Shown piece after piece: positions 55,265 to 64,000 of a DNA stretch of 64,000 bases. This DNA is from Candidatus Planktophila versatilis. Lineage in GTDB: Bacteria; Actinomycetota; Actinomycetes; Nanopelagicales; Nanopelagicaceae. Numbering within the stretch: position 1 is the first letter of the stretch; each line of letters opens with the position of its first letter. A program made the position numbers and the translations under genes. The DNA lies in NCBI RefSeq assembly GCF_002288105.1, contig NZ_CP016774.1, forward strand, positions 1,178,001 through 1,242,000, in the 5' to 3' direction. The notes beneath the pieces were generated by a model. The model worked only from the letters and a program-made list of their open reading frames with translations. It made no database searches and was not told where the DNA came from.

Positions 55265-55270
55265 TACCTT
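55265..55270 (+). promoter_or_regulatory. -10 element of kynU-kynA
   Basis: TACCTT then six bases then ATG 55277. It touches the minus-strand TACGCT (55261-55266) that may serve the ABC-F gene. Confidence 0.45.
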
Positions 55271-55276
55271 TGAACT

Positions 55277-56551
55277 ATGAAGGTCACTGACCGCGCTTAC
55301 GCGTTGGAATTAGATAAGAATGACCCGCTCGCCGAATATAGAAGCAAGTTCGTAATCACAGACCCTAATCTCTGCTATCTCGATGGAAATTCCCTAGGCA
55401 GATTGCCCCATGCCACCGTCAAAGCGGTGGGAGATTTCCTGTCCCACGAGTGGGGCAATGAAGTCGTTACCGGTTGGAGCCATTGGATCGATGAAGCGCA
55501 GGTGGCAGGAGATCTTTTGGGCCGAGCAGTTCTAGGCGCAGGCGCTGGGCAAGTTCTAGTCTGTGACACAACTTCAGTTAATTTCTATCAACTTTGTTTA
55601 GCAGCAATTAACGCACGCCCTGGCCGCAAGACAATAATTACAGATGCGGCAAATTTTCCTACTGATCGTTACATACTCGATGGAATCGCAAAGAGCTATG
55701 GGCTGAACCTGGTAATCATCGACAACGAAGATCCTGCAATTGCAGAAAATGAGTTAGTCACCGCAGAACTGCTAGAGAGGTACATGACAGAAGATGTCGC
55801 ACTAGTAACTTTCGAAGTAATTCAGTATCGCTCTGGTGCTCGTACAGACATTAAATCCATCACTGATTTGGCTAGAAGTTATGGTGCTCTCGTTGTGTGG
55901 GATGCCAGCCATGCAGCGGGTGCTATCGAGATGAACTTCGATGACAACGGGGTCGATCTTGCAGTGGGATGCACATATAAATATGGCAATGCTGGCCCTG
56001 GATCACCAGCCTGGCTATATGTGAATAGGAAGATTCAAAGTGAATTGCAGACTCCCATTCAAGGATGGTTTGCAAATGAAGATCAATTTGGCATGGGAGC
56101 TGAATTTGTGAAAGCAGAAGGAATTCGCGGTTTCCAAATTGCAAGTCCATCCATTATTGGAATACGTGGCGTGCAAGTTTCCTATTCGATGATTGAAGAG
56201 GCAGGTATAAACGTCATAGCATCGAAGGCTGCTATTGGAACTCAGATGATGATTGATTTATTCGATGAATGGTTAGCTCCGCTTGGTTACACCCTTTTAA
56301 CCTCTAGAAATCCTCAGGAACGCGGTGGACACATCTCACTTGGTCATCCTGATGCCGCAAGAATTTGCGTTGCACTTAGAAAATTTGCCAATGTAATCCC
56401 TGATTACCGTACTCCTAATGCCATACGCCTGGCTATCTCCCCATTAGCGACTTCCTATGTCGAGGTGTGGGATGGATTCCAACGAATTACAGCCCTTACT
56501 GAGACCCGTCAATACGAGAAAATTCAAGGATCGGAATCTCGCGTCACATGA
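55277..56551 (+). CDS. kynU: Kynureninase
   Basis: A PLP enzyme cutting kynurenine (or 3-hydroxykynurenine) to anthranilate and alanine. 424 aa. Seen are CYLDGNSLGRLPHAT near 38-52, SHEWGNEVVTGWSHWIDEA, VWDASHAAGAI with the PLP Asp, and the Schiff-base Lys in CTYKYGNAGPGSPAWLYV. LGHPDAARICVAL and FRTPN-like DYRTPNAIRLAISPL close the family pattern. It overlaps kynA by four bases. Confidence 0.95.
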   Translation: MKVTDRAYALELDKNDPLAEYRSKFVITDPNLCYLDGNSLGRLPHATVKAVGDFLSHEWGNEVVTGWSHWIDEAQVAGDLLGRAVLGAGAGQVLVCDTTSVNFYQLCLAAINARPGRKTIITDAANFPTDRYILDGIAKSYGLNLVIIDNEDPAIAENELVTAELLERYMTEDVALVTFEVIQYRSGARTDIKSITDLARSYGALVVWDASHAAGAIEMNFDDNGVDLAVGCTYKYGNAGPGSPAWLYVNRKIQSELQTPIQGWFANEDQFGMGAEFVKAEGIRGFQIASPSIIGIRGVQVSYSMIEEAGINVIASKAAIGTQMMIDLFDEWLAPLGYTLLTSRNPQERGGHISLGHPDAARICVALRKFANVIPDYRTPNAIRLAISPLATSYVEVWDGFQRITALTETRQYEKIQGSESRVT

Positions 56552-57342
56552 GTAATGAATTCGATTCCGCCCTTACATACAGTTCATACCTTGCCATCGA
56601 TGAATTACTTGCACTCCAAAAGCCACTTTCCACCGGACCTGAGCACGATGAAATGCTTTTTATTATCATCCATCAAACCTATGAACTCTGGTTCAAACAG
56701 TTAATCCATGAGTTCTTCGAAGCCCAACGCGCACTTGAGTCTGGTAACACCCACTATGCACTTGCAATCCTTGGTCGGATCCGGACCATCATGAAGGTAT
56801 GCGTTGCACAGGTAGATATTTTGGAAACGATGACGCCACTTCAATTTAATGCTTTTCGAGGCTTTCTCTCTTCCTCAAGTGGATTTCAATCAGCTCAATT
56901 TAGAAAAGTGGAAGCGATTCTTGGCCGTCGCGATAGCCGCATGTCGAGCCACCTTCCACCGGAGGTTCAATCAGAAATTGCTGGGATTACCTCCCGTAAT
57001 TCATTATGGGATTCATTCCTGGATTATCTACAAGCACGAGGTTACACACTTCCCCATGAAGTGATCTCGCGGGATAAATCCATTGCATATGAATCCAATC
57101 CACTTGTTCAAGATGTTCTCTTAACTGTTCATAAGCAAGATCCCGAGAGTTCCATGGTCAGTGAACGACTGGTAGATATTGATGAAGGTATTCAAGAATG
57201 GCGATACCGCCATGTGAAAATGGTTGAAAGAACAATCGGAAAGAAACCAGGAACCGGTGGTTCCAGTGGAGTCGAATATCTTGCAAGCACTCTCTTTAAT
57301 CCGATATTTAAAGATCTCTGGGAAATTCGCTCTCGCTTCTAG
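56548..57342 (+). CDS. kynA: Tryptophan 2,3-dioxygenase
   Basis: The heme dioxygenase that opens the Trp indole ring to N-formylkynurenine. 264 aa, all-helical. The substrate-binding block is DEMLFIIIHQTYELWFKQLIHE near 33-55. FRGFLSSSSGFQSAQFRKVEAILG holds the conserved Arg and the SGFQS loop. The C-terminal WRYRHVKMVERTIGKKPGTGGSSGVEYL carries the heme-ligand His (RHVKMVER) and the GTGGS loop over the active site. It follows kynU by overlap; no formamidase gene is adjacent. Confidence 0.96.
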   Translation: MSNEFDSALTYSSYLAIDELLALQKPLSTGPEHDEMLFIIIHQTYELWFKQLIHEFFEAQRALESGNTHYALAILGRIRTIMKVCVAQVDILETMTPLQFNAFRGFLSSSSGFQSAQFRKVEAILGRRDSRMSSHLPPEVQSEIAGITSRNSLWDSFLDYLQARGYTLPHEVISRDKSIAYESNPLVQDVLLTVHKQDPESSMVSERLVDIDEGIQEWRYRHVKMVERTIGKKPGTGGSSGVEYLASTLFNPIFKDLWEIRSRF

Positions 57343-58709
57343 CTAGGACCAGGAGTGCCGTAGGCGGACTGTGCAATCTCCTTGCGTCGCCTAATGTAAT
57401 TCTCGGATGCACCAGTTATTAGATGTTCAAAACGCATCGATCCCTTAATAAGTGGGTGAAGATCTTCAGCAGTATTTTGAGATCCCCAGATTGGTGCCTC
57501 GCGGTTTACTAAGTCATCTACGTTATGGGGATTTATCGTGCGATAAATGAGAGCCGCCCTTCTGAGAACTGACCACAATAAAAGTCGCTTCAGGCGATTA
57601 ACGGGCCCTTGACGAGACATCTTTGTCTTACTTACCAATTCATAAAGAATCTTCGCAATTTCTTGCCCGCCCACCGGATCGGGAAGATGCTCACATTGCT
57701 GATGTAGCCGCGCGCGAATTTGCGAATCTTGTAATTTTCTTACTGTTGCAGTGATGTTGCTTAAATCTGACTGGTCGGCACGTAAGGCGAAGCCCATGTC
57801 ATGACACCATTGTGCACGGGCTTCTTGATCATCAGTTCCTCGAATATTAGAGACAAACACTGTTGGTACTTGCGCCGGTAAAAGTTCATGAACCCCGTTA
57901 TATCCGGTGGCACAGACGCTTGCATCGAATGCGCGCAACACATGAGCTAGTGGGAAATGGCGCACTACCCGAATATCCAAGCCATCGGGTGCCCACGAGG
58001 CGCCATTCTTATCAACTGGATCTTTGGTGAGTACAACCTGCAGATCTTTCCATCCAGTAAGCCCAGAGAGCGCAGCATGCATTTTCTGATTCACATCACT
58101 ATCACCAGTGCCAAGTTGCACCAGTACAGCTGGGCGATTTATATCAAGACCTAAAACTTTTCGGGCGTCATCGCGTGACAGAGCCTTATCTTTTTCAAAG
58201 AGTGAAACTGGAGCGGTAAGGATTGCTTCATTGCGTCCAGCTGTGGGTCCGAAATCATAGCCTCGAGCAAAATCCCCAGGTTCAATAACTTGATCAACTA
58301 ATTGCGATTGGAAGGGAAGAACGAAGCGCAAGAGATTTTTTTGCCACATACCTCGTCGTATCCACACAAGTTGCAATTGAGGATCCATTAATTTAGATGC
58401 AATAAACCCTGGATAAGGAACAACGCCATCAAAGGCGATGACGCTGGCACCTGTCTCCTGAGCTATCGCAACTAAGCGATCGCGAAAATAGGTATCCCAT
58501 TTACCGCGCGGCATCCATCCGCGAGTCTTTCCTGGAATGTATTCACATTGAAAACCAGTTGCAGATGGAATCTCGGCAATTCCTCCAGCGACAGAGACAA
58601 TCACAGGGGTGGCAAATTCCTGCATTGCTTTTGCTATCGCAGTTGCTCTGGCGAGATGCCCCATTCCGATTCCGTTGCTTGTCGCAAGGATTATTGTCGG
58701 TTTAGCCAT
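57339..58709 (-). CDS. MurG-like (GT28-type) glycosyltransferase
   Basis: 456 aa. The N-terminal half opens with ILATSNGIGMGHLARATAIAKAM, the GT-B acceptor-side glycine/His loop. The C-terminal donor domain has VLVQLGTGDSDVNQKM and HVLRAFDASVCATGYNGVHELLPAQVPTVFVSN, the MurG-like donor-binding block. About 90 extra residues at the C-terminus (GPVNRLKRLLLWSVLRRAALIY...) are basic and may bind membrane. It is third in a three-gene glycosyltransferase operon and overlaps kynA by four bases tail to tail. Confidence 0.8.
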   Translation of the reverse strand: MAKPTIILATSNGIGMGHLARATAIAKAMQEFATPVIVSVAGGIAEIPSATGFQCEYIPGKTRGWMPRGKWDTYFRDRLVAIAQETGASVIAFDGVVPYPGFIASKLMDPQLQLVWIRRGMWQKNLLRFVLPFQSQLVDQVIEPGDFARGYDFGPTAGRNEAILTAPVSLFEKDKALSRDDARKVLGLDINRPAVLVQLGTGDSDVNQKMHAALSGLTGWKDLQVVLTKDPVDKNGASWAPDGLDIRVVRHFPLAHVLRAFDASVCATGYNGVHELLPAQVPTVFVSNIRGTDDQEARAQWCHDMGFALRADQSDLSNITATVRKLQDSQIRARLHQQCEHLPDPVGGQEIAKILYELVSKTKMSRQGPVNRLKRLLLWSVLRRAALIYRTINPHNVDDLVNREAPIWGSQNTAEDLHPLIKGSMRFEHLITGASENYIRRRKEIAQSAYGTPGPS

Positions 58710-60225
58710 TGCGCAAAACTTTTCGAAGAATCAACTTCCCAAGCTTTTGGATAAAGATGAAAAGCTGGGCAGGAGAATTAATCTTCTTCCCCTCGCGCTT
58801 GAGAAACCGATTGAAGCGCTTGATGCGAGATTTTCTACCAGCATTGAGCTGAAGAAACTTCTCATCTGTCATCCAATTGAGTCCCCATTGTGTAGAGATA
58901 TTTTCATACACATCTCCACCTGATGTGCACGCGCGAGAAAGCGCTGGTGCAAAGATCACAAATGCTCGATTATCTTTCTTGTCCACAACTCCCACCAATC
59001 CATGGCCTTGAGTTATCTGTAAGTCAACTAAATGCTTTAAATCAACCTTAGATGAGCCTTCGATAAATATGTAGTGTGGTGTTGCACTTGGTTTAATTAA
59101 TTCGATAACGCTATCGATTGTCACATTCATTTCTGAATCAATTTCGACAAAGGTATAACTCTCATCTGCCTTTAACCAGCTACGGATTTCCCGAAGGTCG
59201 GCAAACTTATCTGCAGTTGGCGAGTATCGACTTCTCAGAAGCTTCCATGGGCCCATCAAGGTGAAATGAGCAGACGTACCATTGACTGCTAGCAGCTCCT
59301 GCCTGCGCAGGAGCAAATCTCTTAAGGTTAAATTGCGGGCATCAACAAAGACTTGGTATGTGGGAACTTTCCAATCAAATTCATAGCGTGCCCGGACTGA
59401 ATGCATCTCCGGAATAAACTGCGCTAACGCCGGATCATTATGGCGGTGAATCGACTCTTTATTTTTCTCGACTGTACTAAATCCTAAATGCCAAGAGTGC
59501 GCCTCTCGCTCCGGAACTGTTCTTAGCCCATTTGTAAAGATACGCCAACCTAGTTCAGTATCTTCACCAGTGATGAGTTCGCGGTTATAGCCACCAAGTT
59601 TTTTCCACTGAGAATTCATAATTGAAAATGTTGCACCTACAAAAGTTCGATAACCTTCAAGTGCCGGATTTACTAAATCCTGCGTGCGATTGACTCGCTC
59701 TTCCCACAACTCTTTACTCCAGCTCTGAGAATGCAGCTGATGGAAGCCACCTTTACGTAGCGATTCCGCAAGGGCCGCTGGCGTGTAATCCCAGTGATCG
59801 ACAAATCGCTTCCAACCTAAGACCGCAAAATCATCTGCTTCATGATGCCACTTCATATGGTGGGCAAGGTGGTCAGGTTCGAAAACCATATCTGCATCGA
59901 TGAACCACAGAACATCTTCTTTAAGTCCTGCTGCAAAATGATTGGTGGCTGCAGTTTTTCCCCAGTGAGATGGCGAGTTTTTATACTTTAATAGGCGTGT
60001 TTTTTTCGGTGAGATTGAAGGAATAGTTATTGGTGTGCTACTTCCATCGTCAATGACATAGACGTTGAATAAACGTGATGGGTAACTCTGCGAGGTAAGG
60101 GAGGCTAAAACAAGATCTAGCTTCTCTTGTCCATCTTTGCATGCGATGACCACGGCCACTGACAGCGAAGGTCTACTCACTAGCGCAAGATTTTGAGGGC
60201 GGTTAAACCTAAAATTGGTACTCAT
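58702..60225 (-). CDS. GT2-family glycosyltransferase
   Basis: 507 aa. A GT-A fold covers residues 18-270: VVIACKDGQEKLDLVLASL, VIDDGSSTPI, WFIDADMVFEPDHL (the DxD metal site), and GGYNRELITGEDTELGWRIF (the ED catalytic-base motif). The remaining 230 residues are a separate domain of unknown type, ending in a basic stretch (RKSRIKRFNRFLKREGKK). The sugar and acceptor are unknown. It overlaps its neighbours by four and eight bases, so the three genes are one operon. Confidence 0.85.
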   Translation of the reverse strand: MSTNFRFNRPQNLALVSRPSLSVAVVIACKDGQEKLDLVLASLTSQSYPSRLFNVYVIDDGSSTPITIPSISPKKTRLLKYKNSPSHWGKTAATNHFAAGLKEDVLWFIDADMVFEPDHLAHHMKWHHEADDFAVLGWKRFVDHWDYTPAALAESLRKGGFHQLHSQSWSKELWEERVNRTQDLVNPALEGYRTFVGATFSIMNSQWKKLGGYNRELITGEDTELGWRIFTNGLRTVPEREAHSWHLGFSTVEKNKESIHRHNDPALAQFIPEMHSVRARYEFDWKVPTYQVFVDARNLTLRDLLLRRQELLAVNGTSAHFTLMGPWKLLRSRYSPTADKFADLREIRSWLKADESYTFVEIDSEMNVTIDSVIELIKPSATPHYIFIEGSSKVDLKHLVDLQITQGHGLVGVVDKKDNRAFVIFAPALSRACTSGGDVYENISTQWGLNWMTDEKFLQLNAGRKSRIKRFNRFLKREGKKINSPAQLFIFIQKLGKLILRKVLRNG

Positions 60226-61043
60226 AGGAGATTACCTCCAAATACCGGGTGTTTCCATCTTCCGACTACATGTTCATTTGCGCCGTTGAGATACTTGGAA
60301 TAGTTCGTTGCATAAGTATGGAATGTAAAGGTGCGACGATAAATGTATCCGGCCCCAAAAGTTCTCCAGATTTTTCCACCGTTGTTAGTTACTCCGCTGA
60401 GTAAGAACCTGTCGACTGCAGTATTGCCATCTCCAAACCAATGTGCGGCTTCAGCTACTGCACGCTTAGCAAGAATTGTTCCTCCGCAAACCCAATCACT
60501 CCATAACTCAACGGCTTGAATCCCGTGAGGTGAAAATCTACGAACGGTTAGCTGCAAGGGTTCGAGATATACATAATTCATCGCCCTACCCACTACATCC
60601 GCACCGGTATCAAGGGCTGCATCCAATAAATCTCTTAGGTGCTCAGGTCCGTAATAATCATCATCATCCATCTTTGCGATGAATTCTCCTGACGATGCCT
60701 GGGCTAATGAAGAGAGAATTGTGCCAAGGCTACTCTCCCGGTCAAATGTGTCTATGTTTACTGAGATTTTTCGTTTCTCGAGAACTCGAATCAGTTTCTT
60801 GTGTGAGGCATTTATTTTAATTGCATGCAGACCAAGTTGTAATTCAAATAAAGGAAGGCTTTGGCTGACTAACTGTTGCAGTAGATTGGTCAGATCATCT
60901 GGACGAACCGTAGAAACTAGAACAGAGACTGAAGGGTATTTCTTAACTTTCGACCTTCGCTGCTTACGCAATAGTTCTAGAGCATCAATTTCCTGAGAAA
61001 AGCTGGTGAGTTTATCTAGACTCTTAATTGCGGGCTCTGACAC
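60222..61043 (-). CDS. GT2-family glycosyltransferase
   Basis: 273 aa, GTG start. GT-A blocks are SVLVSTVRPDDLTNLLQQLVSQ, then FIAKMDDDDYYGPEHLRDLLDAALDTGADVVG, in which DDDD is the metal site, and RAVAEAAHWFGDG NTAVDRFLL, where the base would be Asp. It is the first gene of the glycosyltransferase operon. TAGTCT six bases before the GTG gives a leaderless promoter, divergent from the sulfotransferase. Confidence 0.83.
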   Translation of the reverse strand: MSEPAIKSLDKLTSFSQEIDALELLRKQRRSKVKKYPSVSVLVSTVRPDDLTNLLQQLVSQSLPLFELQLGLHAIKINASHKKLIRVLEKRKISVNIDTFDRESSLGTILSSLAQASSGEFIAKMDDDDYYGPEHLRDLLDAALDTGADVVGRAMNYVYLEPLQLTVRRFSPHGIQAVELWSDWVCGGTILAKRAVAEAAHWFGDGNTAVDRFLLSGVTNNGGKIWRTFGAGYIYRRTFTFHTYATNYSKYLNGANEHVVGRWKHPVFGGNLL

Positions 61044-61049
61044 AGGGTA

Positions 61050-61055
61050 AGACTA
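61050..61055 (-). promoter_or_regulatory. -10 element of the glycosyltransferase operon
   Basis: TAGTCT, six bases, GTG at 61043. Leaderless arrangement, 47-bp gap shared with the divergent sulfotransferase promoter. Confidence 0.5.
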
Positions 61056-61078
61056 TCAATGTTCAAAACTTGGACTGA

Positions 61079-61084
61079 TAAGAT
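61079..61084 (+). promoter_or_regulatory. -10 element of the sulfotransferase-cysDN operon
   Basis: TAAGAT, six bases, GTG at 61091. It supports GTG 61091 over the later ATG at 61109. Confidence 0.5.
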
Positions 61085-61090
61085 TCTAAA

Positions 61091-61963
61091 GTGTCTACCG
61101 AAGGTAAAATGCCCTCAATAAAGAAGTTTCTCCTTAATGTCAGGGCGCTACTTCCCTATTTCGTAGTCAATTACCTTCGCAAAGCCATCCAAGTGCAATC
61201 AAAAATAGTCTTTGTGCTCTCATTCCCCCGCTCTGGCACCCATGCAATTGGCAGTTTGCTCTCAAATGATCAGGTGGGATTTCATTACTACGGTGAATTC
61301 TTCATCTTCAATGCATGGAATAAGAATATTGAAAAGATTAATCGCCACTATCCATTCTTTTCATTTAGATATTCACAAAATCTAAAACAGCAACGTAAGA
61401 AATGGTCCTATAACAAGTTCGAAACAACATCTCTTGATTCTCGAAAAACCTTGAGTGCAATCAAGAAGATTCCTGGAATTCACGTCATCAAGATATTTCC
61501 TCAACACCTTCCTGATAAGGAATTGGAATCACTGATCTCCGAGTTCAAGCCGCACATTATTTTCTTGCGTAGAAATCATCTGGACCGTTTTGTATCGCAT
61601 AAGAAAGCAAATGCCAGCGGCAAATGGCATACAGCTTCTACTTCTGACTTAGTGATTAATCTTGATGCAAATGAGCTCAAGAGATTTACAAATGACTTTA
61701 CAGACTTTTATACTCGCTACGTGAAATTCGCTAAAGCGCAAGGTTGCCAGATTCTTGATGTTGATTTCGATGATTTACATAACCCGGAAAAGGTACGAGA
61801 GATACAGAGTTTTGCAGCATTTCCTGGCTTCTCAGATTGGGATAAGTTAACTCTTGCGCCGACAACAGTAAAGCAAGATCGCTCGAGCAAGGTTCAAGAT
61901 GATTTTCTTGTATCAATGGGTAAGAGTCATGCAGACTTCACATTTCCACGAGTGGGCTCATGA
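61091..61963 (+). CDS. PAPS-dependent sulfotransferase
   Basis: 290 aa, GTG start. The 5'-phosphosulfate loop is [15 protein letters not shown] (residues 43-57), close to the PKSGTxxL of cytosolic sulfotransferases. The 3'-phosphate site is [18 protein letters not shown], with the conserved Arg and Ser. A hydrophobic N-terminal patch ([10 protein letters not shown]) could hold it at the membrane. It overlaps cysD by four bases, so PAPS-precursor synthesis and use are coupled. The acceptor is likely a surface glycan, judging from the glycosyltransferases opposite. Confidence 0.82.
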   Translation: MSTEGKMPSIKKFLLNVRALLPYFVVNYLRKAIQVQSKIVFVLSFPRSGTHAIGSLLSNDQVGFHYYGEFFIFNAWNKNIEKINRHYPFFSFRYSQNLKQQRKKWSYNKFETTSLDSRKTLSAIKKIPGIHVIKIFPQHLPDKELESLISEFKPHIIFLRRNHLDRFVSHKKANASGKWHTASTSDLVINLDANELKRFTNDFTDFYTRYVKFAKAQGCQILDVDFDDLHNPEKVREIQSFAAFPGFSDWDKLTLAPTTVKQDRSSKVQDDFLVSMGKSHADFTFPRVGS

Positions 61964-62865
61964 GTATAAAGTCACGCATCCTTAAAGAACTCGAAAACGA
62001 ATCGATAGAGATTTTCCGTGAAACGGCTGTGGGTTTCCGTAAACCGGTCATGATGTATTCAATCGGTAAGGATTCGACGGTACTTCTACACCTTGCTCGT
62101 AAAGCTTTCTATCCGGCAGCTATTCCATTCCCATTGCTACATATAGATACCACGTGGAAGTTTAAAGAGATGATTGCTTTTAGAGATCGAGTGGTTGCGC
62201 AAACCAATTCGAAACTTATTGTGCATACAAATCAAGCTGGCGTGGATGCAAATATCAACCCATTTACTACTGGAATTTCCGAATACACCCGTGTGATGAA
62301 GACTGTTGCCCTACGTGAAGCACTTGATTTCCATGGTTTTGATGCTGCCATTGGTGGTTCACGTAGAGATGAAGAGAAGAGCCGGGCGAAAGAGAGAATC
62401 TTTAGCGTTCGAGATCCTGGCCATCGTTGGAATCCGCGCGAACAACGCCCTGAACTGTGGAACACATATAACACTCGGCTAGGCCCAGGGCAGACTATGC
62501 GCGTCTTTCCAATTTCTGACTGGACCGAAAATGACATTTGGCATTACATCCTGCAGGAGGGCATTGAAGTAAATCCACTGTACTTCGCCAAAGAACGACC
62601 AGTAGTCAAACGTGGTGAACAATTAATAATGGTCGATGATGATCGTTACCCCTTGCAAGATGGTGAAACTCCATTTATGAAGCAGGTTCGCTTTCGCACG
62701 CTGGGCTGTTATCCACTCACCGCAGCTGTTGAATCCAATGCTCTCACTATTGAGGATGTCGTTGAAGAAGTCTTGCAAGTAAAGCTTAGTGAACGTGCCA
62801 CCCGATTAATTGACGGCGATAATGAAGATTCTATGGAGAAGAAGAAGTCCGAGGGGTACTTCTAA
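61960..62865 (+). CDS. cysD: Sulfate adenylyltransferase subunit 2
   Basis: The adenylating subunit of the CysDN ATP sulfurylase, making APS from sulfate and ATP. 301 aa. The PP-loop is [19 protein letters not shown] near 32-50. [21 protein letters not shown], then [30 protein letters not shown], and the C-terminal [12 protein letters not shown], all match CysD. It is translationally coupled to the sulfotransferase before and cysN after. Confidence 0.96.
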   Translation: MSIKSRILKELENESIEIFRETAVGFRKPVMMYSIGKDSTVLLHLARKAFYPAAIPFPLLHIDTTWKFKEMIAFRDRVVAQTNSKLIVHTNQAGVDANINPFTTGISEYTRVMKTVALREALDFHGFDAAIGGSRRDEEKSRAKERIFSVRDPGHRWNPREQRPELWNTYNTRLGPGQTMRVFPISDWTENDIWHYILQEGIEVNPLYFAKERPVVKRGEQLIMVDDDRYPLQDGETPFMKQVRFRTLGCYPLTAAVESNALTIEDVVEEVLQVKLSERATRLIDGDNEDSMEKKKSEGYF

Positions 62866-64000
62866 TGTCCGGTGCAATTGTTCGCCTCTTAACCTGTGGC
62901 AGTGTCGATGATGGTAAATCAACTCTCATTGGCCGCCTATTAGTTGAAACAGATAGCATCCCGCACGACACAGTCGGCGCGGCAAGGAAAGTACGTCGCA
63001 CAGGTTCGACTATCCCTGCTGGAGAAATTGACTTCAGCCTTCTGACTGATGGGCTTGAAGCTGAGCGCGAACAAGGAATTACTATCGATGTCGCTTATCG
63101 ATCAATGAATCTTTTGGATGGTAAACGACTAATTATCAGCGATGCTCCAGGCCATGAGCAGTACACACGTAACATGGTGGTTGCAGCATCACGTGCAGAT
63201 ATAGCACTGGTTTTAGTTGATGGAATCAAGGGCGTGCGCACACAGACGTTGCGCCACTTAACAATCTGTTCTTTGATGGGCGTTTCCCGAGTAATTGTTG
63301 CCATCAATAAATTAGATGCTGTCGGTTTTGATAAGAAAGTCTTTGATGACATCTCAGCCGAGATTCAGAAAACTATCGATCGGCTTGAGCTCACAGATGT
63401 TCACATCATCCCGCTGAGTGCGTTGGCGGGCGATAATGTTGTTTTCCGCAGCGAAAATATGAACTGGTATTCAGGAAAAACCCTTATTGAGAGCATCCAA
63501 GACTGGAGCGAACCAGTTGACCATGAAGCACGGGGGTTGATGCGGATTCAGATGATTGCTCGAGCTGAAAATTTTCGCGGGGTTTCAGGAACTGTCCGTC
63601 GTGGAAGTTTCAGTAAAGGTGATGAAGTTACGATTTTTCCGAGCATGCAGAAGGCAAAGATTTCCTCGATAGTTACCTTTAATGAGGAGAGCGAGCACGC
63701 CCCCACTGATTCGGCAGTCACTTTGGTACTAACGCCTGAAGTTGATGCAACCCGTGGAGACATCATTGCCCAGTCAACTGAAGATTTAATACCTTCTGAT
63801 CGCTTAGCTGCCCACATTGTCTGGCTCAATGAAGAACCCCTCATACATAGTCGTTCTTACTTACTGGTGAGTGGCGCAACCACGACCCCGGCAATTGTTA
63901 CAAAAATCCGCCACAAGATTGATGTAAATACGGGTGAACATATCTCTTCAGATGTTCTACAGATGAATGAAATTGGCGATGTTGAAGTAGCCACAGATAT
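62865..64000 (+). CDS. cysN: Sulfate adenylyltransferase subunit 1 (3' end outside window)
   Basis: The GTPase subunit that drives CysD, with 378 codons visible. G1 is TCGSVDDGKSTLIGRLL, switch II is SDAPGHEQYTRNMVVAAS, G4 is NKLD, and DGLEAEREQGITIDVAYR is the CysN effector region. The EF-Tu-like domain 2 follows (GLMRIQMIARAENFRGVSGTVRRG). The start overlaps the cysD stop by one base (TAATG). The end, and whether a CysC kinase domain is fused, lie beyond the window. Confidence 0.96.
   Translation, partial: MSGAIVRLLTCGSVDDGKSTLIGRLLVETDSIPHDTVGAARKVRRTGSTIPAGEIDFSLLTDGLEAEREQGITIDVAYRSMNLLDGKRLIISDAPGHEQYTRNMVVAASRADIALVLVDGIKGVRTQTLRHLTICSLMGVSRVIVAINKLDAVGFDKKVFDDISAEIQKTIDRLELTDVHIIPLSALAGDNVVFRSENMNWYSGKTLIESIQDWSEPVDHEARGLMRIQMIARAENFRGVSGTVRRGSFSKGDEVTIFPSMQKAKISSIVTFNEESEHAPTDSAVTLVLTPEVDATRGDIIAQSTEDLIPSDRLAAHIVWLNEEPLIHSRSYLLVSGATTTPAIVTKIRHKIDVNTGEHISSDVLQMNEIGDVEVATD

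Overview
The window looks like a chromosomal segment of a streamlined, moderate-to-low GC actinobacterium. The evidence is a set of actinobacteria-typical genes and gene orders: bldC, DUF3073 and DUF5302 small proteins, a Crp close to mycobacterial Crp, the nth-TlpA-CvpA block, dnaX-recR-lysC-asd, tadA with its associated protein, and a PurL/PurQ/PurS purine set. Intergenic gaps are very short, many neighbouring genes overlap by 1-4 bases, and many genes appear to lack a leader. This resembles freshwater acI-type (Nanopelagicales) genomes, but that assignment is an inference from style only. No insertion sequence, prophage or CRISPR array was seen.

Layout. 1-6.3 kb: truncated ABC ATPase, MetZ-type sulfhydrylase, heme O synthase, a secreted beta-propeller protein, a PBP4-type carboxypeptidase, a TrmH-like methyltransferase. 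6.3-9.9 kb: a TPR protein diverging from a nickel/cobalt ECF transporter (CbiM/NikM, PDGLE protein, CbiQ, CbiO) preceded by a Nur-box-like operator. 9.9-14.3 kb: drug/metabolite exporter, tRNA-Lys, TsaC, a GT4 glycosyltransferase, a SIMPL protein, and tRNA-Glu, -Asp and -Phe. 14.3-30.2 kb: a long run on the minus strand. Read 5' to 3' it is fbaA, purA, purD, purB, purC, purS, purQ, purL, a sterol-carrier-like protein, purF, purM, a polytopic GT-C-like protein, DUF3073, a conserved unknown, bldC and a MraY-family phosphosugar transferase. 30.2-36.9 kb: a 33-codon hydrophobic peptide gene, acs, and a condensed version of the mycobacterial acs-marP-nth-crp-RidA region. 36.9-43.9 kb: GDP-fucose synthesis, lysC-asd, recR, dnaX, SRP RNA, tRNA-Ser.

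44-45.1 kb is a small patch of unrecognised genes. 45.1-57.3 kb holds a succinate-semialdehyde dehydrogenase, an amino-acid-permease-like protein fused to an OB-fold, tadA, upp, a malic enzyme with an ACT-like N-terminus, DedA, a DUF606 transporter, an ABC-F ATPase, and kynU-kynA for tryptophan breakdown. 57.3-64 kb is a surface-glycan module: three glycosyltransferases on the minus strand face a sulfotransferase-cysD-cysN operon on the plus strand, which would supply activated sulfate.

The most notable observations are the Nur-like operator in front of the ECF transporter; a CbiQ whose conserved His-rich N-terminus has no canonical start codon; the unrecognised 33-aa hydrophobic peptide gene; a recurring TANNNT-N6/7-start arrangement; the nth/crp divergent pair, whose two -10 elements occupy the same bases on opposite strands; and the permease-OB-fold fusion.
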